Assembly: GCF_001641265.1 (NCBI RefSeq)
Contig: NW_020167522.1
Coordinates: 682,001 to 746,000, forward strand
From: Pseudogymnoascus destructans
Taxonomy: Eukaryota; Ascomycota; Leotiomycetes; Thelebolales; Thelebolaceae
Direction: 5' to 3'
DNA: 64,000 bases
Below the pieces are notes generated by a model. That model saw only the letters and a program-made list of their open reading frames with translations. It made no database searches and was not told the origin of the DNA. The translations under genes were made by a program, and so were the position numbers. Every line of letters starts with the position of its first letter. The stretch's first letter is position 1. This document shows, piece by piece, positions 43,726-54,858 of this stretch.

Positions 43726-46330
43726 CACGTCTCACAACCCACCACCTGACCATCACAGCGGCGTCAAAGAGGGACCCTCGGCGCATTCTCGCCCTGTGCC
43801 CTCAATGTCATTCCATGCCATTCCAGCGCTCCCATCCTATCACCCCGCACGCCCAGCGACGTCTGCCTGGGGTTGGTGCGCTCCACTGCCACAGCGGACA
43901 GAGACAGGGCCTGACAAACTGGACTTAGCAGGCGCTGGGATCATGTCTGGTGTCTGATCCCAGAATGCAGGGCGCGAAGGGCTCGCCACTCCAGAGTCGA
44001 AGCACAGGGACGGCGCGTGATGGGGGTGAGATTTGCGTAAAGTTGCCAGAGGGGTAGAACGCGTGATGTGATGGCGACTGTGATGGGGGTAAATAGCTTG
44101 GTGATGGGAATTAAATGGCCCGAATATTGAATTAATTTCGTTAATTATGGGAAATTGTAATTACCTGAATTGATTTTATTCTTTTAAATCCGGCCTTCCT
44201 TTTCCGATAATTATCGTGGCGTGAGGCTTGTTGGTACGATCAATCAATCTATCGATCAATCAATCTATCCAACAAGCCACCTACTTCAGTCTCGGCCTGG
44301 GTTTCTCCAGGGACCTCCTTCCAGACGCGTGCTTTGCAAGCCCAAACGCGCGGCGTCTCTCCCTTCCCCAACATACCCTCTGAGTTGGAAGTTCCGACCA
44401 CCAATCCGTCTCGGGGCATCCCTCCGCAGTCGCAGCCAAACTTTGAAAAGACGTTGTTGGACCCTCCTACTGTCTTCTCCGACTCACGTGGCGGCGGCGG
44501 CTAAATTAACAGCTTTGTCGACCAAGCTTTAGACCGACCAGGTAGATTAAGGGTCATGTCACGGGAGGTGAGAGGCTTTTCTTTTCATCTATCTGTGTGC
44601 ACTGGGAAACGTGATGTGTAGTGTTTGACAGATATGAGGGCATGAAAAGGGGGAGAGTGGTGATGATCTCAGCGCAGAAGGACAAGGATCCACAGCTCAA
44701 TGAATGAGAGAATACCACCGTGGCCAGGCGTCCTGCTACGCTACCACATCACCCGCATCACCACCGTTTCGCGAGCCGCATCCAATCTGAGCGCATCGCC
44801 GGGCCGCTGCATCGTCTCCCGCTCCCAGCGCATGAGATCTCGCCGCATCACGTTGTGCCTGTTTGCGACATTGGGGCTCGGGTGATACTGTTGGAGCTGG
44901 GGGCCGGCGGTGCTCAGATGAGATGAACGGCGTTGACTGGGTTGTGAGCCAGGGGACAGGTTTGATGGAGTGCTCCTTTGGGTTTATTTGAAGAATGTTG
45001 GAGAGACGGATATTCCCAGCGTGGGTTACTATTTGGGACCTTGGGGTCTGGCATTAAATGGGCTGGATTAATTTGGATGGGATCGTTGCTCTCGTGGGCA
45101 TTGCTATGATTGCGATGTTCGAGAGCGCTGCTTGTCCCGGGAGCAATATATTGCTCCTACCCGCCACATAGCATGATCCGGACAGGAAGGTACAGGAAGG
45201 TAAGGTCATGGGCTTTCTTTCTTCGCAATCAAAAAGCCCCATCCCTACACGTCTCCACCATCTCCACAATCTACTCTCCCCATCTTTCTAGAAACCCTCC
45301 GAGTCTTCTTTCCATTTACCCTAGAGCTTCCTAGGCCCTTGGCTCTCCTGATTCATTCACCTGACCCTCTTTGCATTCAGCCTATACGCTGAACCAGACC
45401 ACCGGGCTCTTCTTCCACACCCTCCAAAATCGCCGCCGGCCCACCTTCCCATTTTTCTGTCCGCCGAACGGTGAGACAAGACTTAGCAAACCACGCGCTT
45501 AAGCGCCTCGCCGCAACCGCGACATAACATAACCCCCTCAGGAACAACTCTTCCCGCTCCGCCCTCTCCATCTGTAACGGTCTCCGACCATGTAGCCACC
45601 CATGCCAAGTCCCATCTCCCCTCCGTATAGTTACTTTCCAGAGTACCGCCGCCATAATCCCACGCCCCCCACTTACCTCTCCGAGATCCCCGATCCGGTA
45701 ATCCGTCTGCAATCCCCTGGTCAGCAGCAATGCAACCCATTATTCGCCTCGCACGAGCGGCGAGGCCGGCGCCGACGTAGCGTCGCAACACGTGGGCGCA
45801 GGGCCGCGCCGTGGCACGGATCGGAGGATTCCGGTCCGAGAGCATGTGGCGGCGCCCGGATAGACAGACACGCATGGCTTACTGATCACGGCAAGCCACC
45901 ACCCCTCGTCTCTCTGCCACACGCAAGCAATACCGTTTTCGTATCCCGCCATCAGGTGTAAAGTCACCGATTCGCTGGGGTGGGTTCTGGGCGAATCCTT
46001 CGGTGCTACTGTGCGCGATGGCGAGGGCACGAGCGTTGGGCGGGCGGGTCCGGGAGATGCAGCGAAGAGGGCCTAGCAGGTTTGGAGGGTGCTGGGCGGG
46101 TGGGAAATTGGGGGAGAGGTGCCTGCGTTGGGGAGAGGTTGGGGGCGTCTGGAGCGTTTCTGTGGGGCTTCGTGGTCGGAAAACTGGGCTTTGAAGCTTC
46201 CCCAGAGTGGACGCGGGGGAGGTTTGGAGTTGGTTTTGGTCTGCTGGTTTGGTTTGATGGGAGCTTCATGTGCTGGATGGGGGGAAGGGAAGGACTTCGC
46301 GCGGCAGGGGAGCAACGTTGCAAGGTACTT
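43726..46330. other. no recognisable gene
   Basis: Mixed sequence with ATCAATCAATC-type short repeats near 44240-44265 and an AT-rich patch at 44105-44215. Frames overlap and lack motifs. The right edge gives way to hAT transposase sequence on the minus strand. Confidence 0.4.
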
Positions 46331-46942
46331 CGAAGGAGGTCCCAGACGTGATCATTCCTATTATCTGTCATCGTAGCCTTTGCACTTGAGAATGGGCGCT
46401 CTGGTTCAGCCTCCATTGCTGGTATTGACAGAATATCTAATGCCATAACCGCGAGTGCAGGGTAGGTTGTCTTTTGCTCTAACCACCATGCTCTTAGGTC
46501 TACAATAGGTGTGTAGGCAGCGTCACAATATCGAATGTATTCGTCTATGGTAGATGCCTGTTGTTGCTTCAGTTCTCTCCACTTCTGAAGGCCAGTCTTA
46601 GGTTTCGTTGCTTGTTTAATGGTAGTAAGAACTAGAAGCTCTGCCGCTTTGTATTGGCTCTTCTAAAGATCTTACACTGACTCTTTTGCTGCTATAACCC
46701 ATTCAAGTGGCTAATGGGCATCAAAATAGGTCTACTTTTGTAATGGTATTAATACCATTGTAGCGGTATACACAGCTGATCTCTCTGTTAGGGTATAATA
46801 TTGATTCAATTTGGCCTAACCTAAGTTGATCATTAGCATCATAAATGCATTACCAATGTACTTGATCTTCTGCTACTTAAGGCGATCTAAGAGGTAATCC
46901 ATTGTAGGCAAGACTCGTTCAAGTGTAGCCTATCACCCTTCT
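46331..46942 (-). pseudogene. hAT transposase, C-terminal part, split by element A
   Basis: Read from 46942 downwards the minus strand gives, with several stops and shifts, ATLERVLPTMDYLLDRL, KYIGNAFMMLMINLG, AKLNQYYTLTERSAVYTATM, KWRELKQQQASTIDEYIRYC, YTPIVDLRAWWLEQKTTYPA and MALDILSIPAMEAEPERPFS. The last is the hAT dimerisation domain signature (LAxDxLSIPAxSAExERxFS). TGG-to-TAG type stops suggest RIP. The upstream coding part continues beyond the nested elements at 59822-60010. This shows that elements A and B landed inside this gene. Confidence 0.88.
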
Positions 46943-47369
46943 TGTCATACTGACATTCGTTGCACTCAGTTTGCTATCAAACTCAAGAGCAAACTTAGAA
47001 ATCTCCTCCTCAAACCTACAAGTCACCATACATATCTTGGCTTATCACACCAACAACAGAGGCAATACAGTAAATCGACTAGCACATACTTCTACGTCTT
47101 TTTCAAGCTTCCAAGCATTGATCTTGTTATTCTCTGTTTTTGAAAAGTCAGTGAGGTGCTAACCTCTGACTTACCCCTGAGTTCTCAGACTCAACATTTG
47201 TTGCAACTTGTCTAAACCACTTCACCACATCATACACCTGATTGCTGCGTTGTGGAATAGTCTAAGCTACAACACTTTGGCTCTGTTTCCCAAGACAGTG
47301 TGTTGTCTTAGTAAATTCATCCCTTCCTTGGGTGGCTAGATTCTCATATCTGGTGCACCCACCATTACA
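46943..47369 (+). repeat. left LTR of element A
   Basis: It is 427 bp, TG...CA bounded and preceded by CTTCT. Compared with the long-form LTRs at 26481 and 57071 it lacks about 490 internal bases, with the junction within CAACAACA-GAGGCAATACAG. Confidence 0.96.
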
Positions 47370-47421
47370 CCTTGCCTGCTTCAAGCTTCAACTATTTCTA
47401 TAGCAGCACTTCGATACTACA

Positions 47422-48351
47422 ATGGAGGACGACCAAGCTCCTACAACTACTGCTGAACAGCAGATGCAACAACTGTTTGCCTTTATACAAACTATAGCAA
47501 ACAAACTTGAGAATTTGGAAAACACCTTTCAAGCCAACACTTCAGCAACACAATCTTCAACTCAGACACATCATACAGAGCTTCCCACAGCTCCTCTGGC
47601 TATTTCGAGTACCCCAGGTGCACTTCCTAAAGTGCAAACACCAGATTTATACCATGGAGACAGGAGGAAGTTGAAGGGATTCCTTATGCAACTGGACATC
47701 TACTTCACCCTCAGGCCTCATCAGTTCACCTCAGACATTCAGAAGATCTATTTTGCTGCCAGCTACCTCCGTGGATCTGCATTCAACTTCTTTGAGCCAT
47801 ATCTTAGAAGACTTAGTGGCAACAACCAAAATACCACTACACCTTTGATTACCTCTTATGACCAGTTTCAAGAGGAACTTACCAGGACCTTTGGAGACAT
47901 CAACGAAACTGCTACAGCAGAAAGAGAGCTACAGAAGCTATGTCAAAAGACCTCTGCTGCTCAGTATACAACAGAATTTAGGAGAATCACTTCTCACTTG
48001 ACTTGGAATGAAGAAGCCTTAGTCTTCACTTACTACCAAGGGCTCAAGAGCTCTATTAAGGATGAACTCAGCAAAGAAGAACGCCCTACAACACTTCAAA
48101 CGCTTATAGAGAAAGCTGTCAGACTTGATGATAGGCTTTTTGAAAGAAGAAAGGAGAAGAACCAAGACTGGCATCCAACAAGAAATTTCAACAATTACAC
48201 CTCTACACCAACTGCTAAGGACTCAGCACCTGAACCTATGGACTTAGACGCCTCTATAAAGAGATCTACAGCAAATCCAGCACCTCAGCCTACAGGATAC
48301 CCTCAAAAACTGAAAAGGGGTAAACTTACCCCTCAAGAAAGAAAACACAGA
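47422..48351 (+). pseudogene. element A gag capsid region
   Basis: The frame is open for 310 codons from MEDDQAPTTTAEQQMQQLFA. It contains a retrotransposon gag domain (RKLKGFLMQLDIYFTLRPHQ, FAASYLRGSAFNFFEPYLRR, TYYQGLKSSIKDELSKEERP) and ends KLTPQERKHR. In this family the zinc knuckle should follow at once. Here the frame runs into the reversed segment and stops. Without the knuckle, RNA packaging by its own product is doubtful. Confidence 0.9.
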
Positions 48352-48884
48352 TGAAGACCTAGGATAACTGGGTACTTCATTGGTATAACATCTAAAGAGA
48401 TGGTGTCTGAAAATGTTGATTTTCCTAGGGGAATCTCAAGTTTGAGTACTGGGGTGTTGCAGGTAATGGAACCTGAACTGATAGGAGTTCCATCAATGAC
48501 TCGGAGCAACTCTGGAGTGCGTTTGGGAATTGTAGGTAACTGGTGTGTCAAGATGAGGTCTTGAGATATAAAGTTGCCTGTTGCCCCTGAGTCTATCATA
48601 GCCCTTGTAGACAACACCTGTTGTTTGAAATGGAGTTGAATAGGGATTAACAGGTGTGTGAGACTCTGAGAAAGCACCATCGACACATCTTTGTTGTCTA
48701 GGGGAGAAGTTATAGTCTCAGTTGAAGTTGTGCCTGCTAGGGATTTTTCAAGTTTTTCAGGAATAGCAGTTGTGACTGTGTCTGAGGCTGCTATATGTTT
48801 TGAATCAGCACTCCCCCGTGCTGAATAGCACTCCTGAATTCTGTGTCCCCCTTTGCCACAGTATAAACAAGGCTTCAAAGGCAT
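48352..48884 (-). pseudogene. element A zinc knuckle and aspartic protease, inverted in place
   Basis: On the minus strand this segment codes for MPLKPCLYCGKGGHRIQECY (a CCHC knuckle directly expected after KHR of gag). A linker and the protease follow, with active site AMIDSGATGNFISQD and the later MKYPVILGL motif. The plus strand resumes at 48882 with HDPTINWKHLSLGF, the expected sequence just after the protease. Both ends carry ATG/CAT, so a short inverted match sits at the breakpoints. Everything before and after is on the plus strand, so about 530 bp have been flipped without loss of position. Confidence 0.92.
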
Positions 48885-51800
48885 GATCCAACTATCAATT
48901 GGAAGCATTTATCGCTTGGGTTTAGCTCAAATCCTGAGCTCAATACTGAAAAAACCCTTCAAGCCTCAGTTACCCCTATTCAGGTCCAAGACTCAAACTT
49001 GTCCCAGATCAAGGATTTTGACCAAACTATGGACGATATATCATCTCTGATATGGGTTAAACCTTTCCAACCTGTCCTGGAGATAGCAGCTACTTCAGAT
49101 TTGGAGAAATCATCTCAGGAGGTCATTTTGCCTTTAGCATACCAAGACTACCAACATCTTTTTGACAAGGCAAAGGCATCAATTCTGCCAAAGCACCAGC
49201 CTTATGACCATGAGATACCACTCGCAGAAGGCTCAATGCCTCCCTACGGCCCTATCTACTCTCTATCTGAATTAGAGCTGAAAACTCTCAGAGAATACCT
49301 AGATGAGAACTTAGTTCTGGCTTTATCAGACCTTCTTCCTCACCAGCAGGAGCTCCCATTCTCTTTGTCAAGAAGAAAGATGGCTCCTTGCGTCTCTGTG
49401 TTGATTATAGGGGCCTTAATGCAGTCACTGTTAAAAACAGATATGCTTTACCCCTTATCCCTGAGCTCATAGATAGGCTCTCTTCAGCAAGGATCTTTAC
49501 CAAGTTAGATCTCAGGGGAGCTTATAACCTGATACGCATCAAGGAAGGTGATGAGTGGAAGACAGCATTCAGAACACGCTATGGTCATTTTGAATACCAG
49601 GTAATGCCTTTTGGGCTTGCCAATGCACCTGCTTCTTTCCAAGCTCTCATGAATGATATTCTAAGACCTTACTTGGATATCTTTGTTGTTGTCTACTTAG
49701 ACGACATTCTTATATACTCTTTAGACACTCAAGAGCATGTTCTACATGTTAGACAAGTCTTAGAGAAGCTATCTCAAGCACAACTCCTTTGCAAACTTGA
49801 GAAATGTCTTTTCCATATGTCTCAAGTTGATTTCTTGGGACATAGAATTTCAACAGAAGGCATTCAGATGGACCCTGAAAAGACAAAAGCAGTACAAACG
49901 TGGCCTATTCCTTCCAGCATTAAAGAGGTTCAGTCTTTCCTTGGGTTTGCCAACTATTACAGGAGGTTTATACCAAGATATACATCCTTGGCTTTACCCC
50001 TTACTCAATTACTTCACAAGGACACTTTGTATCACTGGGATAAGACACAGCAAGATGCTTTCGATGCTCTTAAAGGAGAATTTAAAGAAGGGAAAATGTT
50101 ACTACACTTTAACCCCTTGAAACCTGCCACTCTTGAGACAGATGCCTCAGATTTTGCTATTTCTGGAATCTTATACCAAGCTCCAAAAGACAAACAAGAA
50201 GAGCTACAGCCTGTGGCATTTTACTCAAGAAAGCTATCAGCAGCTGAACAAAACTATCCCATTACAGACAAGGAACTGCTTGCCATAGTATGTTCTCTAA
50301 AGCATTGGAGATGCTACCTTGAAGGGGCAAACTATCCTATCACTATTTACAGTGACCATTCAAACCTCTTGACCTTTACAACCACTAAACAGCTCAATAG
50401 ACGACAAGCAAGGTGGTCTGAACAACTAGGAGGTTTTGACTTTGTTATAAAACATGTCTCAGGGGCCAAGAATCAAAGAGCAGATCTCCTCTCAAGAAGA
50501 CATGACTACCAAGATTCTGCTAAAACTAGCAATACAAAGGCTCTGCTAGACTCAGCAAAGCTTATAGCAGCATCTTTAAGCAACCCTAGTACTACAGAGG
50601 ACTTAGGGGTAAACTTATCCCCTCAAGACCAAGTTGCCCCCATTACCTCTTCTCAGGAACCAGAGACCTTTAAAGACTATACACCCTCAGCAACACTTCT
50701 TAAAGCATTCAAAGATGCTTACAACCATGATCCCTTTGCGAAAAGAACTTTGGAATACCTCCAGAAGAAAGGTTCCTCTCTTGAGAAAGTTGGACTACAG
50801 AATTTCTCAAAAAATCAGCATGGACTTCTCTTATTCAAGAACTATATCTATGTCCCAAGGGATAAACGATTACAGCTACACCTCCTACAGCAGTTCCATG
50901 ATGCTCCAGCTGCAGGGCACTTTGGCTTTGCAAAAACTTATGAACTTCTAACAAGAAAGTTCTACTGGCCTAGTCTAAGGACTACTCTTCAAGACTATAT
51001 ATCTTCTTGCACTACTTGCAACTTGAACAAACCTACACGGCAAAAGCCCTATGGACTCTTGCAGCCTCTACCTATACCAGAACGCCCATGGGACTCCATA
51101 TCCATTGACTTTATAGTCAAGTTGCCTCCTTCTATCCCAAAAGGGGGTGCTACCCCTTATGACTCTATCCTTGTGGTGGTAGAAAGGCTCACAAAAATGG
51201 CACACTTTGAGCCTTGCAATGAGACTATCACAGCTTCTGAACTTGCGTGGCTATTCCTCAAGGTGGTCTTTAAATATCATGGAATTCCTGGACACTGGAT
51301 CTCAGATAGGGGAGCAGTTTTCACTTCAAACTTTTTTAAGGAGTTCTCTAAACTCTTAAACATGGAACAACGCTTCTCTACAGCTTATCACCCTCAAACA
51401 GATGGCCAGACAGAGAGAGTCAACTCTGTACTTGAACAATATCTAAGAATTTATACAAACTATGCTCAAGACAACTGGGCAGATCTTCTCCATCTTGCAG
51501 AATTTGCTTACAACAACACAGTCTCTAACACCACAAAAGAGACACCTTTCTATGCAAACTATGGTTATCACCCTAGGTTTGAAGTGGCAGAACTGAATTG
51601 TCCTGAAAATTTCAAAAACCCTTCTGCTACTGAAAGAATCATCTACCTTAAGGGCCTCCAGGACTATCTCAAGGTTCAAATACAGCGTGCACAAGACGAG
51701 CAGGCTCAGGCCTTTAACAGGGGGGTGGTTGCACCACAATTCAAAGTTGGTGATCAAGTCTTTTTGTCTAGAAGACATATCACAACTACTAGACCTTCAG

Positions 51801-52198
51801 ACAAACTTGATACTAAAAGACTTGGACCTTTTAAGATCACAAGGACTATTGGCAAGAATGCTTTCGAGCTTGCATTACCACCTACTTGGACTATCCATAA
51901 TGTCTTCCATGCATCTCTCTTGTCTAAGGCACAAGAAAGTTCCTTAAGACCACTTCAGTCTCCTCCACCTCCTGTTCTGATCTTGGATCAACCAGAATAT
52001 GAAGTAGAGTCTATCCTTGACAAAAAGACACTTAGAGGTCAGGACTACTTCCTCGTTAAGTGGAAAGGCTATCCTACAAGTGACAACACTTGGGAGCCTA
52101 AGAGAAATCTAAAAAATGCATCTAAGCTCATTCTAGAATTTCTTTCTAAGAAAGCCAACTGGCTAAAGGGCAAGCAGACAGCCAACAAACGTCCTTAA
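48885..52198 (+). pseudogene. element A pol: reverse transcriptase, RNase H, integrase, chromodomain
   Basis: The N-terminal part (HDPTINWK to about 49317) and the main 936-codon frame (from about 49318) are in different frames because one base is missing near 49318. The RT shows LRLCVDYRGLNAVTVKNRYA and VVVYLDDILIYS (YLDD). RNase H shows LETDASDFAISGIL and SDHSNLLTF. Integrase has an HHCC zinc site (FHDAPAAGHFGFAKTYELL, CTTC) and the triad Asp (SISIDFIVK), Asp (WISDRGAVFTSNFF) and Glu (GQTERVNSVLEQYLR). The C-terminal chromodomain reads YEVESILDKKTLRGQDYFLV and WKGYPTSDNTWEPKRNL. Chromodomains steer integration to marked heterochromatin. Confidence 0.93.
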
Positions 52199-52209
52199 AA
52201 GGGGGATCA

Positions 52210-52636
52210 TGTCATACTGACATTCGTTGCACTCAGTTTGCTATCAAACTCAAGAGCAAACTTAGAAATCTCCTCCTCAAACCTACAAGTCACCATACAT
52301 ATCTTGGCTTATCACACCAACAACAGAGGCAATACAGTAAATCGACTAGCACATACTTCTACGTCTTTTTCAAGCTTCCAAGCATTGATCTTGTTATTCT
52401 CTGTTTTTGAAAAGTCAGTGAGGTGCTAACCTCTGACTTACCCCTGAGTTCTCAGACTCAACATTTGTTGCAACTTGTCTAAACCACTTCACCACATCAT
52501 ACACCTGATTGCTGCGTTGTGGAATAGTCTAAGCTACAACCCTTTGGCTCTGTTTCCTAAGACAGTGTGTTGTCTTAGTAAATTCATCCCTTCCTTGGGT
52601 GGCTAGATTCTCATATCTGGTGCACCCACCATTACA
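52210..52636 (+). repeat. right LTR of element A
   Basis: It is 427 bp and differs from the left LTR at two positions (CAACCC against CAACAC, and TTTCCT against TTTCCC). It is followed by the CTTCT duplication. Confidence 0.96.
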
Positions 52637-52654
52637 CTTCTGTTGCAAGGGTTG

Positions 52655-52912
52655 TGTCACGGTTCACCAAGGAATAGGGCTCCAGTTGGGTATTATGAAT
52701 TAAACTCAATCTAGAGAAGAAAGGAAAGAGAAGAGGAGCACTCGAGCAGTGGCTCGATCTATATACAGCTATGTTGTTGTGGAGTGAATTCTCTTTAGTG
52801 AGACCAGTTCTGAGAATTCACTCCACAACTGAAAACTTCGCTCCAACCCCGGAAAGCTCCCCACACCCCTGAACCCTTACTTGAGCTGCAAGGCGCACTT
52901 GATATTGTAACA
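52655..52912 (-). repeat. solo LTR of family B, inverted
   Basis: It is 258 bp and the reverse complement of the LTRs of element B with minor differences. It is flanked by the 5 bp duplication GGTTG (52650-52654 and 52913-52917). It lies only 24 bp from the left LTR of element B in the opposite orientation, so 52655-53189 forms a long near-palindrome of about 250 bp arms. Confidence 0.95.
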
Positions 52913-52936
52913 GGTTGCCTCTTGAAAAGCCTATAG

Positions 52937-53189
52937 TGTTACGATATCAAGTGCGCCTTGCAGCTCGAGTGGGGGTTCAGGGGTGTGGGGAGCTTTCCGG
53001 GGTTGGAGCGAAGTTTTCAGTTATGGAGTGAATTCTCAGAACTGGTCTCGCTAAAGAGAATTCACTCCACAATAGCTGTATATAGATCGAGCCACTGCTC
53101 GAGTGCTCCTCTTCTCTTTCCTTTCTTCTCTAGATTGAGTTTAATTCATAATACCCAACTGGCGCCCTATGCCTTGGTGAACCGTGACA
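52937..53189 (+). repeat. left LTR of element B
   Basis: It is 253 bp and preceded by TATAG. It contains a self-complementary stem, AGAATTCACTCC / GGAGTGAATTCT, around GAACTGGTCTCGCTAAAG. Confidence 0.95.
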
Positions 53190-53541
53190 TAAAACTCAAT
53201 CTCTCTTATACCTCTTTTCCTGCTCTTTGAGCTGAACCCTCTTCTGAAATCGAAATCGAAATCCACTCTTTGAAAACCCCAGAACCAGAAACCTTATCCT
53301 GAAGTCGATTCCAGGACGATCTCGAGGCAACCTCTCAAAGTTGGCTTTCGACAGTCAGCTCGACACACACACACCACCTTCGCAAGTCAGACCTTTTACA
53401 ACGCTCCCTCGACAAGGATATAACTGTGAGGGAAGTGCACTCCTCTCGAGTGGCTCCTACAGCCAACAACTGCACAATAGGGCCTTTGGCAATATGTGTC
53501 TGACTTGACGATATAAACCGAAATTGAAATAGCAACTCGCT

Positions 53542-54858
53542 ATGGCTTATACAGCTGAAGAAAAAGCTGCAATGGCAGCTCGAAATGATCCAGAACAAGA
53601 CCAGGAATCCCTGGCAGAAGGAGCATCAATTCCAAGCTCTGCAAACCAAACCAATGAACTTCATGATCCTAATTTCAAATCCGAAACCTTCCTTCACACT
53701 CTGGGCAAAACAGCTCAAGAGAGACATGAATCTATACTTGCAAATCGACATGAAAAGGCTGAATGGAATGTTGAAACCTTTGACGAATTTCAGAAACTAT
53801 CTGTCGCCAACCAGAAAATGGCATGGACTTTGCACAAGAACATTCTTCGGGACTATTTGGCCCTAGCAGAGGACTCAAATTCGATACTGGCTGAAAAGGA
53901 TGATGCCATTCTCCAGTTACAGGAACTGATCCAGAGCAACGAGCAACAAATCACAGAGCAACAAACAATTCAGAAATATCTTGAAAAGCAAACCCAACAA
54001 GCTGTGAAGAATGAACCAGGACACCACTCTCACAGTCGACTGTCAGCTCGGATTCCAGACCCTCCAATCCTCACAGATGGGATAGAGCCAGCATTTGAAG
54101 ACTGGGTTGTGAAAATTCGCCTCAAGCTCGAAGCCAACATTGATCATTTTCCAACACAGACTTTACAAATGAGCTACATTCAGAGTCGACTGGGAGGACT
54201 GGCAGTTCGACATGTCAATCCAAGGCTTCGACCAAACTCTACAAACAAATTGCAGACAGCAGAAGAAATTCTCGAACTTTTGGAAAAAGTCTTCAGTGAT
54301 CCCGATCGAAGGCACACAGCTCAAACTGAGTATCGAAAGCTGTATCAGAGAAACAACACCTTTGCAGTGTTCTGGGCTGAGTTCCAAAGGCTCACGACAG
54401 AGCTTGATTACTCTGAAGAAACTTTGCTGGATGACTTGCGCTTCAAAGTCAACCAACAGATGCAGAAAGCCTTAGTGGCTGAAGTTGGAGCTACTACACT
54501 TCACGAGTTTGCAAAGAAATGCATGCTCATCGACCAGAACATTCAGCGGATCAAGGAACAAGAAGACAAAAGGAAGCCAAAGTCATTTTCGAACAACATG
54601 GGCCAAACTCAAAATCAGGGCCAGGCACTTCGAACTTCAATCCCTCAACCTACAATGGATTCCAACATGCAAAACAAGACGCAGAAGCTGTATCGACCAC
54701 CGCATCAAGATTCAGCAAAAGAAATGCTCATGAAACTTGGGAAATGCTTCATATGCCGACAAAATGGACATCAAGCTCGAGACTGTCCCCAGAAGCTCAA
54801 AGCTCAAGTGAATGAGGTATCTACAGCTGAGTCTATCATCGATTCGGAAAACGAATAG
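53542..54858 (+). CDS. element B gag
   Basis: The frame is open for 438 codons. The N-terminal coiled-coil segment contains ILAEKDDAILQLQELIQSNE. A capsid-like region follows (FEDWVVKIRLKLEANIDHFP, RKLYQRNNTFAVFWAEFQRL), then a CCHC knuckle, CFICRQNGHQARDC. It ends SIIDSENE. The pol frame (-1 relative to gag) is already open across the gag stop, so gag-pol may be made by -1 frameshifting. I see no classic slippery heptamer there. Gag itself appears intact. Confidence 0.88.
   Translation: MAYTAEEKAAMAARNDPEQDQESLAEGASIPSSANQTNELHDPNFKSETFLHTLGKTAQERHESILANRHEKAEWNVETFDEFQKLSVANQKMAWTLHKNILRDYLALAEDSNSILAEKDDAILQLQELIQSNEQQITEQQTIQKYLEKQTQQAVKNEPGHHSHSRLSARIPDPPILTDGIEPAFEDWVVKIRLKLEANIDHFPTQTLQMSYIQSRLGGLAVRHVNPRLRPNSTNKLQTAEEILELLEKVFSDPDRRHTAQTEYRKLYQRNNTFAVFWAEFQRLTTELDYSEETLLDDLRFKVNQQMQKALVAEVGATTLHEFAKKCMLIDQNIQRIKEQEDKRKPKSFSNNMGQTQNQGQALRTSIPQPTMDSNMQNKTQKLYRPPHQDSAKEMLMKLGKCFICRQNGHQARDCPQKLKAQVNEVSTAESIIDSENE

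Larger units (their letters stand above)
46943..52636 (+). mobile_element. Ty3/gypsy chromovirus, element A, full length with internal inversion
   Basis: The 5694 bp element has 427 bp LTRs at 46943-47369 and 52210-52636, starting TGTCATAC and ending CCATTACA. They differ at only two positions. The flanking target duplication is CTTCT (46938-46942 and 52637-52641). A polypurine tract, AAAAGGGGGATCA, precedes the right LTR. Domain order is gag, (flipped) zinc knuckle and protease, RT, RNase H, integrase, chromodomain. The flip and a one-base frameshift near 49318 make it non-autonomous. The near-identical LTRs mean the insertion is recent. Confidence 0.96.

Noticed and set aside
43487..43957. 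Pro-His-Ser or Met-Gly-Asp repeat 'proteins' over the CATCCCC satellite
   Set aside because: All frames of a simple repeat are open; this is a satellite, not a gene.
48333..48908. The antisense zinc-knuckle/protease ORF as a functional antisense gene
   Set aside because: Its first residues and last residues come from sequence outside the flipped cassette, and both ends match gag and pol continuations, so inversion is the simpler reading.
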